This document shows positions 39,682 to 48,662 of a stretch of 64,000 nucleotides of DNA, piece by piece (positions within the stretch are counted from its first letter, which is position 1; each line of letters starts with the position of its first letter). The DNA lies in the NCBI GenBank assembly GCA_045540355.1, contig JAZQHB010000057.1, positions 62,001-126,000 of the forward strand, written 5' to 3'. The position numbers and the translations under genes were made by a program. The stretch is from RGIG2945 sp045540355. GTDB taxonomy: Bacteria; Bacillota; Clostridia; Oscillospirales; Acutalibacteraceae. The notes under the pieces are model-generated. The model searched no databases. It worked only from the letters and a program-made list of their open reading frames with translations, and was not told the DNA's origin.

Positions 39682-41694
39682 ATGGAACTTATGCAACGGC
39701 TCGGGACGATTTTTACGGACGAATATGTTGATAGTTATATTGAGCAGATTTTAAAATATCCGGGTTCTTGTGACAATGTATGGCTTCCGACTACCTATGG
39801 TTTTCCGAGTCTTGAACAGCACAGAAAAGATGCAGATTTCTGGAAAGCGGCAGCTGAAAAATTCAGGAAAAACGGAATAAGCGTATCTTTACAGATAAGT
39901 AATTCTATAGGTCACGGAAAGTATATGTCTGCGCGTGATTGTTCAGGTCTTGTGTATGAAGGCTCATCTGTTGAAAAAATGGTGGGTCCCGACGGTATTG
40001 TCGCGGACTACTGTTTCTGCTGGAGAGGTGAAAACTTCAGAAAATACCTGCTTGAAGAAATCTCATACTATATGGAAATTATGCCTGATTGTATATGGGT
40101 TGATGACGATTTCAGAGCATCTAATCATGACCCTGTTCAATACGGTTGCTTTTGTGATGATTGTATTGCAAAATTCAACAAGAAACATTCAACCGATTTT
40201 GACAGAGAAACTCTGGTTGAAGAAATTCTCCACGGCGATATCAAATGGCGTGAAAACTATATTGAGTTTATCCGTGAGGGTCTTTATGACCTGATGTTTG
40301 AAATCGGCAAAACAGTACACGCAATTTCGCCCGAAACATCTATGGGATATCAGTACTGTGCACACGGTGCATATACAGGCTATAATTATGATTTTATATT
40401 CGATGCAATGAAAGACTCCACGGGTCATACTCCAAAATCAAGACCCGGCGGAGGTTACTATGTTGACCACGACCCCAACGGATTTTTAACAAAAGCAGCA
40501 TCAATGAACTGGCAGAATTCAAGTTTGCCCGACTATGTTGAATGTAAGTGTCCGGAGATTGAAAATACTCCGTTCAATATTTTCGGAAAATCTCCTGCAG
40601 GTACAGCTTTTGAAAGTGCATATTATTTTGCAAACGGCAATACAGATATGAGCTATTCAATGATAATGAAGCTCAACGAGCCTATGGAATACCATGCGAA
40701 AGAATTTGAGTTGCTTTCGAATCACAGAAAGTATTGGGATAAGCTGAGCGACTTTAATAAAAACAGTTATCAGTCGGGTATTCATTTCTTTATGTCGAAG
40801 AATATCCATAAAAAAGAACTCGCCGAAAACGAAGGCTTTAACGAAATGAACTCCGAACACGCAGGTGTTATGTTCGGACTTCTTCGTACTGCAATCCCGA
40901 TTTCTTATGACAGAAATGATATGTCAATTGTTTATCTTCACCCCGAAACCGCAAAGGTTATATCCGATGAAGAATTGGAATTTTTGCTTACTAAAAATGT
41001 CATAACCGACGGCGAATCAATCGAAATCCTTTTGAAGAAAGGTCACGATTTTTCAATCAGAACAAAGCGTTTGAGATACCTCGATATTATGAGAATACAC
41101 GAGGATTTTACATCACATCAGGTAAACCCCGAAGATAAGACCGATTTCCACGCAAGCCCGTTTACTGCAGGACGAAGCGAAGTTTATACAATGGATTGTA
41201 AAAATGAAACCGCAGAAATAATCGGTGAGTTCAAAAACAATGTTGAGTTGGAGCCGTTTTTCCCTGACAGCATAACACCATACGGTGTTGCCGAGCTTGT
41301 TTTCACAACCGAAAAAGGTGCGAAGTGGGCAGTATCAGGCTATGTGCCGTGGAAAGGCAATATACCGTTGTTTAAACGAGATCACCAACTTCGCATAGCA
41401 GATTACATAAGCGGTAACAAGCTTTGTGCAAAGCTTATCACACCCGTTCAGGCAGTCCTTTTACCGAGAAAGAATAAGGACGGAAAAGTCTGCTCAATAT
41501 CTGTAACAAACTGCACAATTGGCGAAAGCGGTGAGTTGGAGTTGCTTGTACGCAACCCTGCAAGCGAAAGCTTCACCTTTATGAGCCAGTACAACGGAGA
41601 AAAGAAACTCGATTTCACAAAAAACGGTGATGACTATATAATAAAAGTTCCGTCAATAAATCCCTGGTCAGTCGGTACGGTATTTGTTGATTAA
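39682..41694 (+). CDS. Putative TIM-barrel glycoside-hydrolase-like protein
   Basis: A 670-residue cytoplasmic protein without signal peptide. The N-terminal 330 residues look like a (beta/alpha)8 barrel: 'NVWLPTTYGFPSLEQHRKDADFWKAAAEKFRKNGISVSLQI', 'DCIWVDDDFRASNHDP', then a CxCxxC cluster (YGCFCDDCIAKF). The acidic DDDF and 'EFIREGLYDLMFEIGKTVHAISPETSMGYQ' recall GH42/GH-A clan beta-galactosidase-like proteins, with a C-terminal beta-sandwich. No family can be named with confidence. AAGGGGA precedes the ATG. It is the last gene before the trpB T-box. Confidence 0.6.
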   Translation: MELMQRLGTIFTDEYVDSYIEQILKYPGSCDNVWLPTTYGFPSLEQHRKDADFWKAAAEKFRKNGISVSLQISNSIGHGKYMSARDCSGLVYEGSSVEKMVGPDGIVADYCFCWRGENFRKYLLEEISYYMEIMPDCIWVDDDFRASNHDPVQYGCFCDDCIAKFNKKHSTDFDRETLVEEILHGDIKWRENYIEFIREGLYDLMFEIGKTVHAISPETSMGYQYCAHGAYTGYNYDFIFDAMKDSTGHTPKSRPGGGYYVDHDPNGFLTKAASMNWQNSSLPDYVECKCPEIENTPFNIFGKSPAGTAFESAYYFANGNTDMSYSMIMKLNEPMEYHAKEFELLSNHRKYWDKLSDFNKNSYQSGIHFFMSKNIHKKELAENEGFNEMNSEHAGVMFGLLRTAIPISYDRNDMSIVYLHPETAKVISDEELEFLLTKNVITDGESIEILLKKGHDFSIRTKRLRYLDIMRIHEDFTSHQVNPEDKTDFHASPFTAGRSEVYTMDCKNETAEIIGEFKNNVELEPFFPDSITPYGVAELVFTTEKGAKWAVSGYVPWKGNIPLFKRDHQLRIADYISGNKLCAKLITPVQAVLLPRKNKDGKVCSISVTNCTIGESGELELLVRNPASESFTFMSQYNGEKKLDFTKNGDDYIIKVPSINPWSVGTVFVD

Positions 41695-41702
41695 AAGAAT
41701 TG

Positions 41703-41731
41703 TTGACAAATGAAATCCCGAGTGATATAAT
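41703..41731 (+). promoter_or_regulatory. Consensus promoter of the trpB T-box leader
   Basis: TTGACA at 41703-41708, 17-bp spacer, TATAAT at 41726-41731: perfect sigma-A match. Transcription is expected near 41738. Confidence 0.88.
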
Positions 41732-41887
41732 AACAGTAATTTAATACTTAAACCGTTGATGCGGAGATAACGGCAATGATGCCTTTACAGAGAGCCTGCG
41801 ATGCTGAGAGTCAGGTGAGAAACAAGTTGTCAAATGGACCGCGGAGGGTGCAGTCAAATGTGATTTCACAGAGTATTCTGCAACGTA

Positions 41888-42113
41888 TAGCCGACGATAA
41901 TCGAACACAATATGGTTTTAAGAGAAATCTTTTTGATGATTCTACGTCAGAAAATCTTTCTTCTTAAAACTGCTCGCACCTAAAATCCAAAAGATTTGGT
42001 GCATCAAAGTGTTTCTTCGACGAGGAAATACTTTCGTATTTTGAGGAGAAAAATGCTTTGAGGTGCTGAATATTTTGAATTTTAGGCATATCGGGTTGGA
42101 TTATCGGCGGCTA
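41888..42113 (+). repeat. TA-flanked inverted-repeat element, copy 2 (226 bp), inside the T-box leader
   Basis: The left end TAGCCGACGATAATCGAA and right end TTGGATTATCGGCGGCTA are inverted repeats with two mismatches. Relative to copy 1 at 12757-13034, the CGGTAA/TTACCG pair has become CGATAA/TTATCG, a compensatory change. The core from 'CTTAAAACTGCTCGCACC' to 'TTTTAGGCATATCG' is nearly the same in both copies. It is in the same orientation as the leader transcript. It lacks copy 1's extra hairpin. Confidence 0.82.
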
Positions 42114-42205
42114 TGACACGCGTCAGTTGTCAGGGGTATGTCAGTACCTCATAAGTGCATAGGTTGTCCTATGAATTCAAGGTGGCACCGCGGATAGTAT
42201 ATTCG

Positions 42206-42240
42206 TCCTTGACAGAGCTTAATTCTGTCAAGGATTTTTT
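42206..42240 (+). terminator. T-box-controlled terminator of trpB
   Basis: Stem TCCTTGACAGA / TCTGTCAAGGA with loop GCTTAAT, followed by six T residues, 12 bp after the T-box motif. Confidence 0.93.
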
Positions 42241-42327
42241 ATTGGAGGACACTATGATATTACTTACAAAACGATGGTGCAGTTTATAAAACACCTGTTA
42301 TCAATAAATTTTTTGGAGGAAATTATA

Positions 42328-43545
42328 ATGAAATTTAACAATATTGATTTTGATACTTATTTAAAAAATTATCCCGATGAAAACGGATTCTTCGGCAAAT
42401 ACGGCGGAGCATATATCAAGCCCGAGCTTAAAAAGGCTATGGAGGAAATTACCGAAGCATATTTCACAATCTGCAAATCAAGTAAGTTCGTAAGTGAGCT
42501 TCGCAGAATCCGCAGAGATTTCCAGGGAAGACCCACTCCGACATCACATCTTGAAAGATTGTCAAACAAGTTCGGCAATGTTCAGTTTTATGTAAAACGA
42601 GAAGACCTTAACCACACAGGTGCACATAAGCTTAACCACTGTATGGGTGAAGCACTCCTTGCAACTTATATGGGTAAGAAAAAGGTTATTGCGGAAACAG
42701 GTGCAGGTCAGCACGGTGTTGCTTTGGCTACTGCCGCTGCATATTTCGGACTTGAATGTGACATTTACATGGGCTCTGTTGACATCAAGAAACAGGCTCC
42801 CAATGTTGCAAGAATGAAGATACTCGGTGCAAATGTTGTCGAGGTTACAGAGGGTTTACAAACTCTTAAAGAAGCAGTCGATGCTGCATTTGACGCATAC
42901 AGTAGAGAATATAAAGATGCGATTTATTGCATCGGTTCAGTTTTAGGTCCTCATCCGTTCCCGATGATGGTTCGTGATTTCCAGAGTGTTGTGGGAATCG
43001 AAGCAAGAGAGCAGTTTTTAGAGCTCACAGGTGAGCTTCCCGACGCAGTTGTTGCTTGTGTCGGTGGTGGTTCAAATGCTATGGGTATTTTCTCAGGCTT
43101 CCTCAATGACCCCGTTGACATCTACGGCGTTGAACCTTTAGGCAGAGGTCCCAAGCTCGGTGATCACGCAGCAAGCCTTAAATACGGCACAGAGGGCATT
43201 ATGCACGGCTTTAACAGCATTATGCTCAAGGACGAAAACGGTGAACCCGCACCCGTATATTCAGTAGCAAGCGGTCTCGACTATCCTTCATCAGGTCCTG
43301 AACACGCATTCCTTCACGAACTCGGCAGAGTTAAATATGACGTTGTTGATGACGAAGAAACAATCAATGCTTTCTTCGAGCTCTCACGTCTTGAAGGTAT
43401 TATCCCTGCAATCGAAAGCTCTCACGCAGTAGCTTACGCTATGAAGCTTGCTAAAAAGATGGGCAAGGGTTCAATCCTTATCAACCTTTCAGGCAGAGGC
43501 GACAAAGACATGGACTACATCATCGAAAACTACGGCATAAGATAA
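42328..43545 (+). CDS. trpB: Tryptophan synthase beta chain
   Basis: A 405-residue PLP enzyme that joins indole and L-serine to make tryptophan. Signatures: 'GFFGKYGGAYIKPELKKAM', PLP Lys101 in 'NHTGAHKLNH', 'AETGAGQHGVALATAAA', 'CVGGGSNAMGIF', 'GLDYPSSGPEHAFLHE', 'NLSGRGDKDMDYI'. Start ATG 42328 follows TTGGAGGAAA. There is no trpA or other trp gene beside it, so it probably works in indole salvage or with trpA elsewhere. It is controlled by the T-box leader upstream. Confidence 0.95.
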   Translation: MKFNNIDFDTYLKNYPDENGFFGKYGGAYIKPELKKAMEEITEAYFTICKSSKFVSELRRIRRDFQGRPTPTSHLERLSNKFGNVQFYVKREDLNHTGAHKLNHCMGEALLATYMGKKKVIAETGAGQHGVALATAAAYFGLECDIYMGSVDIKKQAPNVARMKILGANVVEVTEGLQTLKEAVDAAFDAYSREYKDAIYCIGSVLGPHPFPMMVRDFQSVVGIEAREQFLELTGELPDAVVACVGGGSNAMGIFSGFLNDPVDIYGVEPLGRGPKLGDHAASLKYGTEGIMHGFNSIMLKDENGEPAPVYSVASGLDYPSSGPEHAFLHELGRVKYDVVDDEETINAFFELSRLEGIIPAIESSHAVAYAMKLAKKMGKGSILINLSGRGDKDMDYIIENYGIR

Positions 43546-43566
43546 AAATTGTGATAAATTGGCTAA

Positions 43567-43600
43567 AACCCGCTTTTTCTATACACGGGAAAAGTGGGTT
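43567..43600 (+). terminator. Hairpin after trpB
   Basis: Stem AACCCGCTTTT / AAAAGTGGGTT (one G-U pair). The T tract is weak. Confidence 0.6.
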
Positions 43601-43633
43601 TATTATAATGGGTGAGGGCGGAGCTATCCCGAT

Positions 43634-43664
43634 ATTCTGCATTTTGCATTCTGAATTCTGCATT
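43634..43664. repeat. Short degenerate ATTCTGCATT repeat
   Basis: Three overlapping near-copies of ATTCTGCATT / GCATTCTGAATTC in 31 bp, between trpB and the ABC gene. Low-complexity; no function assigned. Confidence 0.5.
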
Positions 43665-43694
43665 AAAAAAAACACCCGTGAGGGTGTTTTTTTA
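43665..43694. terminator. Terminator of the ABC exporter gene (minus), bidirectional
   Basis: AAAAACACCC-GTGA-GGGTGTTTTT flanked by A and T runs; functional in both directions and overlapping the ABC stop codon. Confidence 0.85.
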
Positions 43695-45446
43695 TGAGTG
43701 CATTTCCGAATAGCTTTTATAGAGGTTGTAGTAAACGCCTTTTTTGTCCATAAGCTCTTTGTGTGTGCCTCGTTCTTCAATGCCGTTATCGGTGAGGACG
43801 AGTATCATCGTGGCATTTCTGATTGTTGTGAGTCTGTGTGCAATTGTAAAGGTTGTCCTGCCTTTTGCAAGCTTTTCAAGGGATTCCTGAACAATTCTTT
43901 CACTCTCGTTATCAAGTGCAGATGTTGCTTCGTCAAGAATCAATATAGGCGGATTTTTTAAGAATGCTCTTGCAATACTTATCCTCTGCTTCTGACCGCC
44001 CGAAAGTTTTACACCTCTTTCTCCGACATAAGTATTATATCCGTCTTTTAGTTGGGTGATAAATTCGTGTGCACCTGCTTGTTTTGCAGCGGTTATTATT
44101 TCTTCCATTGTTGCACCGGGTTTTCCGTATTCGATATTTTCAATTACGGTACCCGAGAACAGATAAACGTCTTGTTGAACAAATCCGATTGATGAACGGA
44201 GTGATTTCATTGTAACATCGTTTACATTGTGACCGTCAACAAGTATTTCGCCTTTATTGACTTCGTAGAATCTCGGAATGAGGTTGCATATCGTTGTCTT
44301 GCCGCCGCCTGAGGGTCCTACAAGTGCGACATTTTCACCTGCATTGACTTTGAAATTGACATCTGAAAGCACCTTTTTGCCGTCGTCTGTATATGAAAAC
44401 TCAACATTTTTAAATTCAATGTCACCCTTGACATTTTCAAGCACGGTTGCGTTTTCTTTGTCAGTGATTTCAATTTTTTCGTCCATAACACCGAAGAATT
44501 TTTCAATACCCGTAATACCTCTCTGAAACTGCTCTGTGAACTGAACAAGCTTACGGATTGATTCAATAAGTGTTGAAACATAAAGAACATAGGCGACTAA
44601 ATCTGCGGGAGTTATAAGCCGTTTCATCATGAAGATTGAGCCTATCATAATAACAAGAATGTGCATAAGTCCGTCAAAGAACTTGTTCGTGGACTCGAAA
44701 CCGCCCATATAGTAGTATGAGTATTTTTTTATTCCGAGGAATTTTTTGTTGCCCTTATCGAATTTTTCTTCCTCAATATCCTCATTGGCAAAGGATTTAA
44801 CAACTCTGATACCCAAAATGCTGTCCTCAACCTGGGCGTTGATTTCACCAATCTGTGTTCTCTGATTTCTGAAGGCCTTTTTCATTCTCTTATTAAAGAA
44901 TGATGCACATACAAGCATGAACGGAATTACGGAAAACATGATGAGGGTGAGTGGTACATTCATGGAACAAAGAATCGTGAACGCACCGATGATTTTTATA
45001 CCCGAGATAAAAAATTCTTCGGGGCAGTGGTGTGCAAACTCGGTAACATCAAAAAGGTCGTTTGTAATTCTTGACATTATCTGACCGACCTTGGTGTTGT
45101 CAAAATAATTGAATGAGAGCTTCTGAAGATGTGAGAATAAATCTGTTCTCATATCTGTTTCTATTTTTGTGCCCATAATATGACCGACCGATGCCATAAA
45201 AAAGCTTGCTGCGGCATCAATAATACGCAGACCTATGTAAATAAATCCGACCTTTAAAATTATGCTTAGCGTGATTGATTCAAGGTCATTTATGCCCATA
45301 TCCGTAAGGTACCTCGCTATAAGAGGCAAAATCAACGCACAGACTGTTGTAAGTGCTGCACAGAATAAATCTAAAAATAAAATGCCTTTATACTTTTTGA
45401 AATACGGTAAAAATCTGCGTATAAGTCCTCGTTTATTGGTTTTCAT
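43692..45446 (-). CDS. ABC transporter, fused permease and ATPase (MsbA/MdlB-type exporter)
   Basis: A 584-residue half-transporter. Six transmembrane segments lie in residues 15-310 (ABC membrane type 1: 'GQIMSRITNDLFDVTEFAHHC', 'RTQIGEINAQVEDSILGIRVVKSFANE'). The nucleotide-binding domain follows, with Walker A GPSGGGKTT, Q-loop 'GFVQQDVYLFSG', signature LSGGQKQRISIARAF, Walker B ILILDEATSALD and 'TFTIAHRLTTI'. Start at 45446 with GGAGATGATGTT upstream. It likely works as a homodimer exporting lipids, peptides or drugs. There is no neighbouring half-transporter on the same strand. Confidence 0.93.
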   Translation of the reverse strand: MKTNKRGLIRRFLPYFKKYKGILFLDLFCAALTTVCALILPLIARYLTDMGINDLESITLSIILKVGFIYIGLRIIDAAASFFMASVGHIMGTKIETDMRTDLFSHLQKLSFNYFDNTKVGQIMSRITNDLFDVTEFAHHCPEEFFISGIKIIGAFTILCSMNVPLTLIMFSVIPFMLVCASFFNKRMKKAFRNQRTQIGEINAQVEDSILGIRVVKSFANEDIEEEKFDKGNKKFLGIKKYSYYYMGGFESTNKFFDGLMHILVIMIGSIFMMKRLITPADLVAYVLYVSTLIESIRKLVQFTEQFQRGITGIEKFFGVMDEKIEITDKENATVLENVKGDIEFKNVEFSYTDDGKKVLSDVNFKVNAGENVALVGPSGGGKTTICNLIPRFYEVNKGEILVDGHNVNDVTMKSLRSSIGFVQQDVYLFSGTVIENIEYGKPGATMEEIITAAKQAGAHEFITQLKDGYNTYVGERGVKLSGGQKQRISIARAFLKNPPILILDEATSALDNESERIVQESLEKLAKGRTTFTIAHRLTTIRNATMILVLTDNGIEERGTHKELMDKKGVYYNLYKSYSEMHS

Positions 45447-45586
45447 AACATCATCTCCGACTACGAATTATATCACAAATCAATACATTTTTAAAGCTTT
45501 TTTATCAAAAAATCAAAGTACTTGACAAAGTATTTATTTAAGTGATAACATTATAAAAATGCACTTTTGCGAAAGGAATGATGCAA

Positions 45587-48500
45587 ATGCTCAGACAGTT
45601 TTTCCCCGATAGAATAAATAAAATACTTACAAGAGTATTAGAACCTGCAATCGTCAAGGAAACAATACCTCTAACAGGATTTTTGACAAAGGAAACAGGT
45701 TATAAAGAAAATAATATTTTACCCGAAGTTGATTCAAGTTGGAAAGAATACAAACAAGGTGACACGTGGGGCAAAGAAAAAGACAGTCATGCGTGGTTTT
45801 ATAAAAAAATCAGTGTTCCCGAGCATATGAGAAACACTGTTCACGAACTCGCAGTATCAGACGGGCAAGAGGGTTGGGATGCAACCAATCCGCAGTATAT
45901 GGTTTATATCAACGGCGAGATTGTTCAGGGGCTTGATGTCAACCACCGTTCAGTTCGTCTTACAGGTGATGCTGAGTACGAGGTTTACATCTATGCTTAC
46001 GGCGGAATGCACGAAAGAGAAGAAAACTTCAGTGCAGAGCTTCGTACAATCGATTTAGATGTAGAGAAGCTTTATTACGATATATTTGTACCTCTTCAGG
46101 TTTTGTCATACAGCGATGAGAATACAAGACAGTATGCACAGATTACTACATATCTCAACAATGCAATCAATCTTCTTGATACCAAAGATTTAAAATCGGA
46201 AGAATTTTATGCTTCCGTAAAAGCGGCAAGCGAATATCTTGAAAAGGAGTTTTACGGCAAATACTGCGGTGAACAGGAAACATCAGTTATATGCATAGGT
46301 CATACACATATAGATGTTGCATGGCTTTGGACTCTTGCACAGACAAAGGAAAAGACACAGAGGTCTTTCTCAATAGTATTAAAGCTTATGGAAGAATTCC
46401 CAGAGTATAAATTTATGTCATCTCAGGCAAGACTTTATAAATATCTCAAGGAAGAAGCTCCTGAGCTTTATGAAAAGGTCAAAGAGATGGTAAGACAGGG
46501 TCGTTGGGAAGTTGAAGGTGCAATGTGGGTCGAGGCAGACTGCAATCTTACATCAGGTGAAAGCCTTGTAAGACAGGTTCTCTTCGGAAAAAGATATTTC
46601 AAAAACGAGTTCGGAATTGACACGAAAATTCTTTGGTTGCCCGATGTATTCGGTTATTCGGCAGCACTTCCGCAGATTTTGAAAAAGAGTGGTGTTGATA
46701 CATTCCTTACATCAAAAATCAGCTGGAATGAAAGAAATATGATGCCTTATGATATTTTCAATTGGCAGGGCATTGACGGAACGGAAATTTTCTCATACTT
46801 CCTGACTGCACAGAATAAGAAAAGGGGAGAAAAGCCCTCGAACTTTGCAACCTATAACGGAAATATGTCACCGCAGGAGGTTGCGGGAACTTATGACCGT
46901 ATGCATCAGAAAGAAATCACCGACGAAGTATTGCTGACCTTCGGTTACGGTGACGGTGGCGGCGGTCCTACAAGACACATGCTCAATATGCAGAGAAGAA
47001 CCGCAAGAGGTATCCCCGGTTGTCCGCAGACAAAGATTGAGCCTGCAGGAAAATTTATAGAGAGAGTATCAAAGAAAGCCGCAGACAGTCCGACGACACC
47101 CAAGTGGGTCGGCGAGCTTTACCTTGAGCTTCACAGAGGTACATATACTTCTAATGCGAAGAACAAACGCAATAACAGAAAGAGTGAGCTTGAATATCAG
47201 AACACAGAGCTTCTTTGTGCACTTGATGAAAAGCTTTTAGGCAATGAATATCCGAGAGAAGAGATTAACGAAAACTGGGAAACAATTCTTACAAACCAAT
47301 TCCACGATATAATTCCGGGTTCATCAATCAGAGAAGTTTATGAGGACAGCGATGTTGAATATGCTCATGTATTGGGCGTAGCTGATAAGCTCTCCTCAAA
47401 GGCTATGAATAACATTATGTCTGAAATCAAAACAGATGGCGGTGTATTGGTATTCAATCCGCAGTCCTGGGCAAACAGCGGTGTTGTCGATGTTGACGGT
47501 GAAAAGATTTATGTTGAAAATGTACCCGCAAAGGGTTACAAGGTAATTAAACCCGAAAAAGCGGAGTCAAAAGTATCTGTATCTGACACAAAGCTTGAAA
47601 ATGATTTCTTTGTAATTGAGCTTGATAACACAGGTTCATTCACAAGATTTTATGACAAGAAAAATGACCGCGAAATTCTCAAAGCGGGCAAAAGAGGTAA
47701 TGTAATCGAGGCATTTGAAGATTTCCCGAGAGATTGGGATGCATGGGAGATTTCCGATTACTATACACAGAAAAAATGGTACATTGATAATGTTGTATCT
47801 GTTGAAAAGCTTGACGAAGGTGCAAGAGCAGGTCTCAAGATTACAAAGAAATTCCTTGATTCAACATTTGTTCAGAATATTTATCTTTACAATGATATTG
47901 CAAAGGTTGATTTTGAAAATGATGTTGACTGGCATCAGAAGCATTTGTTTGTAAAAGCAAACTTCCCTGTTGACATAAATGCAAACAAAGCTACTTATGA
48001 TATCCAATTCGGTCATGTCGAAAGACCGACACATAAAAATACTTCATGGGATGCTGCAAAATTTGAAGTCTGTGCCCATAAGTTTGCAGATGTATCTGAA
48101 TACGGATATGGCGTATCAATGCTCAATGATTGTAAATACGGTCACGATATTCATGACGGCGAAATGCGTCTTACACTCTTAAAATGTGCAACATACCCGA
48201 ATGAAGTTGCCGACCAGGGTAATCACAAATTTACTTATTCAATTTATCCTCATAACGGCGATTTCAAGGATGCTGAAACAATCAGCCTTGCTTACGACCT
48301 CAACAATCCGATGAAAGCATACAAGATTGAAGCAAATGACGGAAAGCTCCCCGATTGTTGGTCAGCACTCACTATCAGTGAAGATAATGTTATTGCTGAA
48401 ACAATCAAGAAAGCGGAAGATGATGAAGCTTATATTATCAGAGCTTATGAGGCTAACAACAAGCGTACAAAAGCAACATTTGAAGTCGGATTTGATGTTA

Positions 48501-48616
48501 AAGAGGCATTTATCTGCGACATGATGGAAAATGAGCTTGAAGCAATAAAGCTTGACGGCAACAAGTTTACTCTCAATATCAAGCCGTTTGAAATAATAAC
48601 AATCAAAGTTAAATAA
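45587..48616 (+). CDS. Alpha-mannosidase, glycoside hydrolase family 38
   Basis: A 1009-residue GH38 enzyme (intracellular, no signal). The catalytic region begins at about residue 236 with 'CIGHTHIDVAWLWTLAQTKEKTQRSF' (zinc-binding His/Asp). The nucleophile Asp is in 'WLPDVFGYSAALPQILKKSG', and 'FHDIIPGSSIREVYEDS' follows. The long C-terminal beta-sandwich domains match bacterial and class II mannosidases. Start is ambiguous between ATG 45578, 45581 and 45587; 45587 best fits AAAGGA. It probably trims mannosides released from host N-glycans. A TTGACA lies at 45522-45527. It ends with a perfect-stem terminator. Confidence 0.92.
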   Translation: MLRQFFPDRINKILTRVLEPAIVKETIPLTGFLTKETGYKENNILPEVDSSWKEYKQGDTWGKEKDSHAWFYKKISVPEHMRNTVHELAVSDGQEGWDATNPQYMVYINGEIVQGLDVNHRSVRLTGDAEYEVYIYAYGGMHEREENFSAELRTIDLDVEKLYYDIFVPLQVLSYSDENTRQYAQITTYLNNAINLLDTKDLKSEEFYASVKAASEYLEKEFYGKYCGEQETSVICIGHTHIDVAWLWTLAQTKEKTQRSFSIVLKLMEEFPEYKFMSSQARLYKYLKEEAPELYEKVKEMVRQGRWEVEGAMWVEADCNLTSGESLVRQVLFGKRYFKNEFGIDTKILWLPDVFGYSAALPQILKKSGVDTFLTSKISWNERNMMPYDIFNWQGIDGTEIFSYFLTAQNKKRGEKPSNFATYNGNMSPQEVAGTYDRMHQKEITDEVLLTFGYGDGGGGPTRHMLNMQRRTARGIPGCPQTKIEPAGKFIERVSKKAADSPTTPKWVGELYLELHRGTYTSNAKNKRNNRKSELEYQNTELLCALDEKLLGNEYPREEINENWETILTNQFHDIIPGSSIREVYEDSDVEYAHVLGVADKLSSKAMNNIMSEIKTDGGVLVFNPQSWANSGVVDVDGEKIYVENVPAKGYKVIKPEKAESKVSVSDTKLENDFFVIELDNTGSFTRFYDKKNDREILKAGKRGNVIEAFEDFPRDWDAWEISDYYTQKKWYIDNVVSVEKLDEGARAGLKITKKFLDSTFVQNIYLYNDIAKVDFENDVDWHQKHLFVKANFPVDINANKATYDIQFGHVERPTHKNTSWDAAKFEVCAHKFADVSEYGYGVSMLNDCKYGHDIHDGEMRLTLLKCATYPNEVADQGNHKFTYSIYPHNGDFKDAETISLAYDLNNPMKAYKIEANDGKLPDCWSALTISEDNVIAETIKKAEDDEAYIIRAYEANNKRTKATFEVGFDVKEAFICDMMENELEAIKLDGNKFTLNIKPFEIITIKVK

Positions 48617-48624
48617 AAAATAAC

Positions 48625-48657
48625 TGAGGCAGTAAAAACGAAGTTTTTACTGCCTCA
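48625..48657. terminator. Bidirectional terminator between GH38 and the acetylesterase gene
   Basis: Perfect 15-bp stem TGAGGCAGTAAAAAC / GTTTTTACTGCCTCA with loop GAA, between convergent genes. Confidence 0.85.
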
Positions 48658-48662
48658 CATCG

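Larger units (their letters stand above)
41738..42240 (+). promoter_or_regulatory. Tryptophan T-box riboswitch leader interrupted by a repeat element
   Basis: The T-box sequence AAGGTGGCACCGCGG is at 42179-42193, followed by the terminator at 42206-42240. Stem I is recognisable at 41750-41860 ('CAGAGAGCC', 'GCTGAGAGTCAGGTGAGAA'). A TGG triplet followed by A at 41835-41837 is in specifier position (AAATGGACC), predicting tRNA-Trp; the downstream gene is trpB. Stem III (CATAGG-TTGT-CCTATG) lies at 42158-42173. Between Stem I and Stem III a 226-bp repeat element is inserted at 41888-42113, making the leader about 500 nt. Uncharged tRNA-Trp would stabilise the antiterminator. Confidence 0.88.

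Noticed and set aside
39470..39754. 94-codon frame between AcnX and the TIM-barrel gene
   Set aside because: Phe/Leu-rich, no SD, overlaps the long hairpin and the next gene's start.
41776..41967. 63-codon ORF in the T-box leader, running into the repeat element
   Set aside because: It lies across Stem I and the element end; no SD, and the RNA structure explains the sequence.
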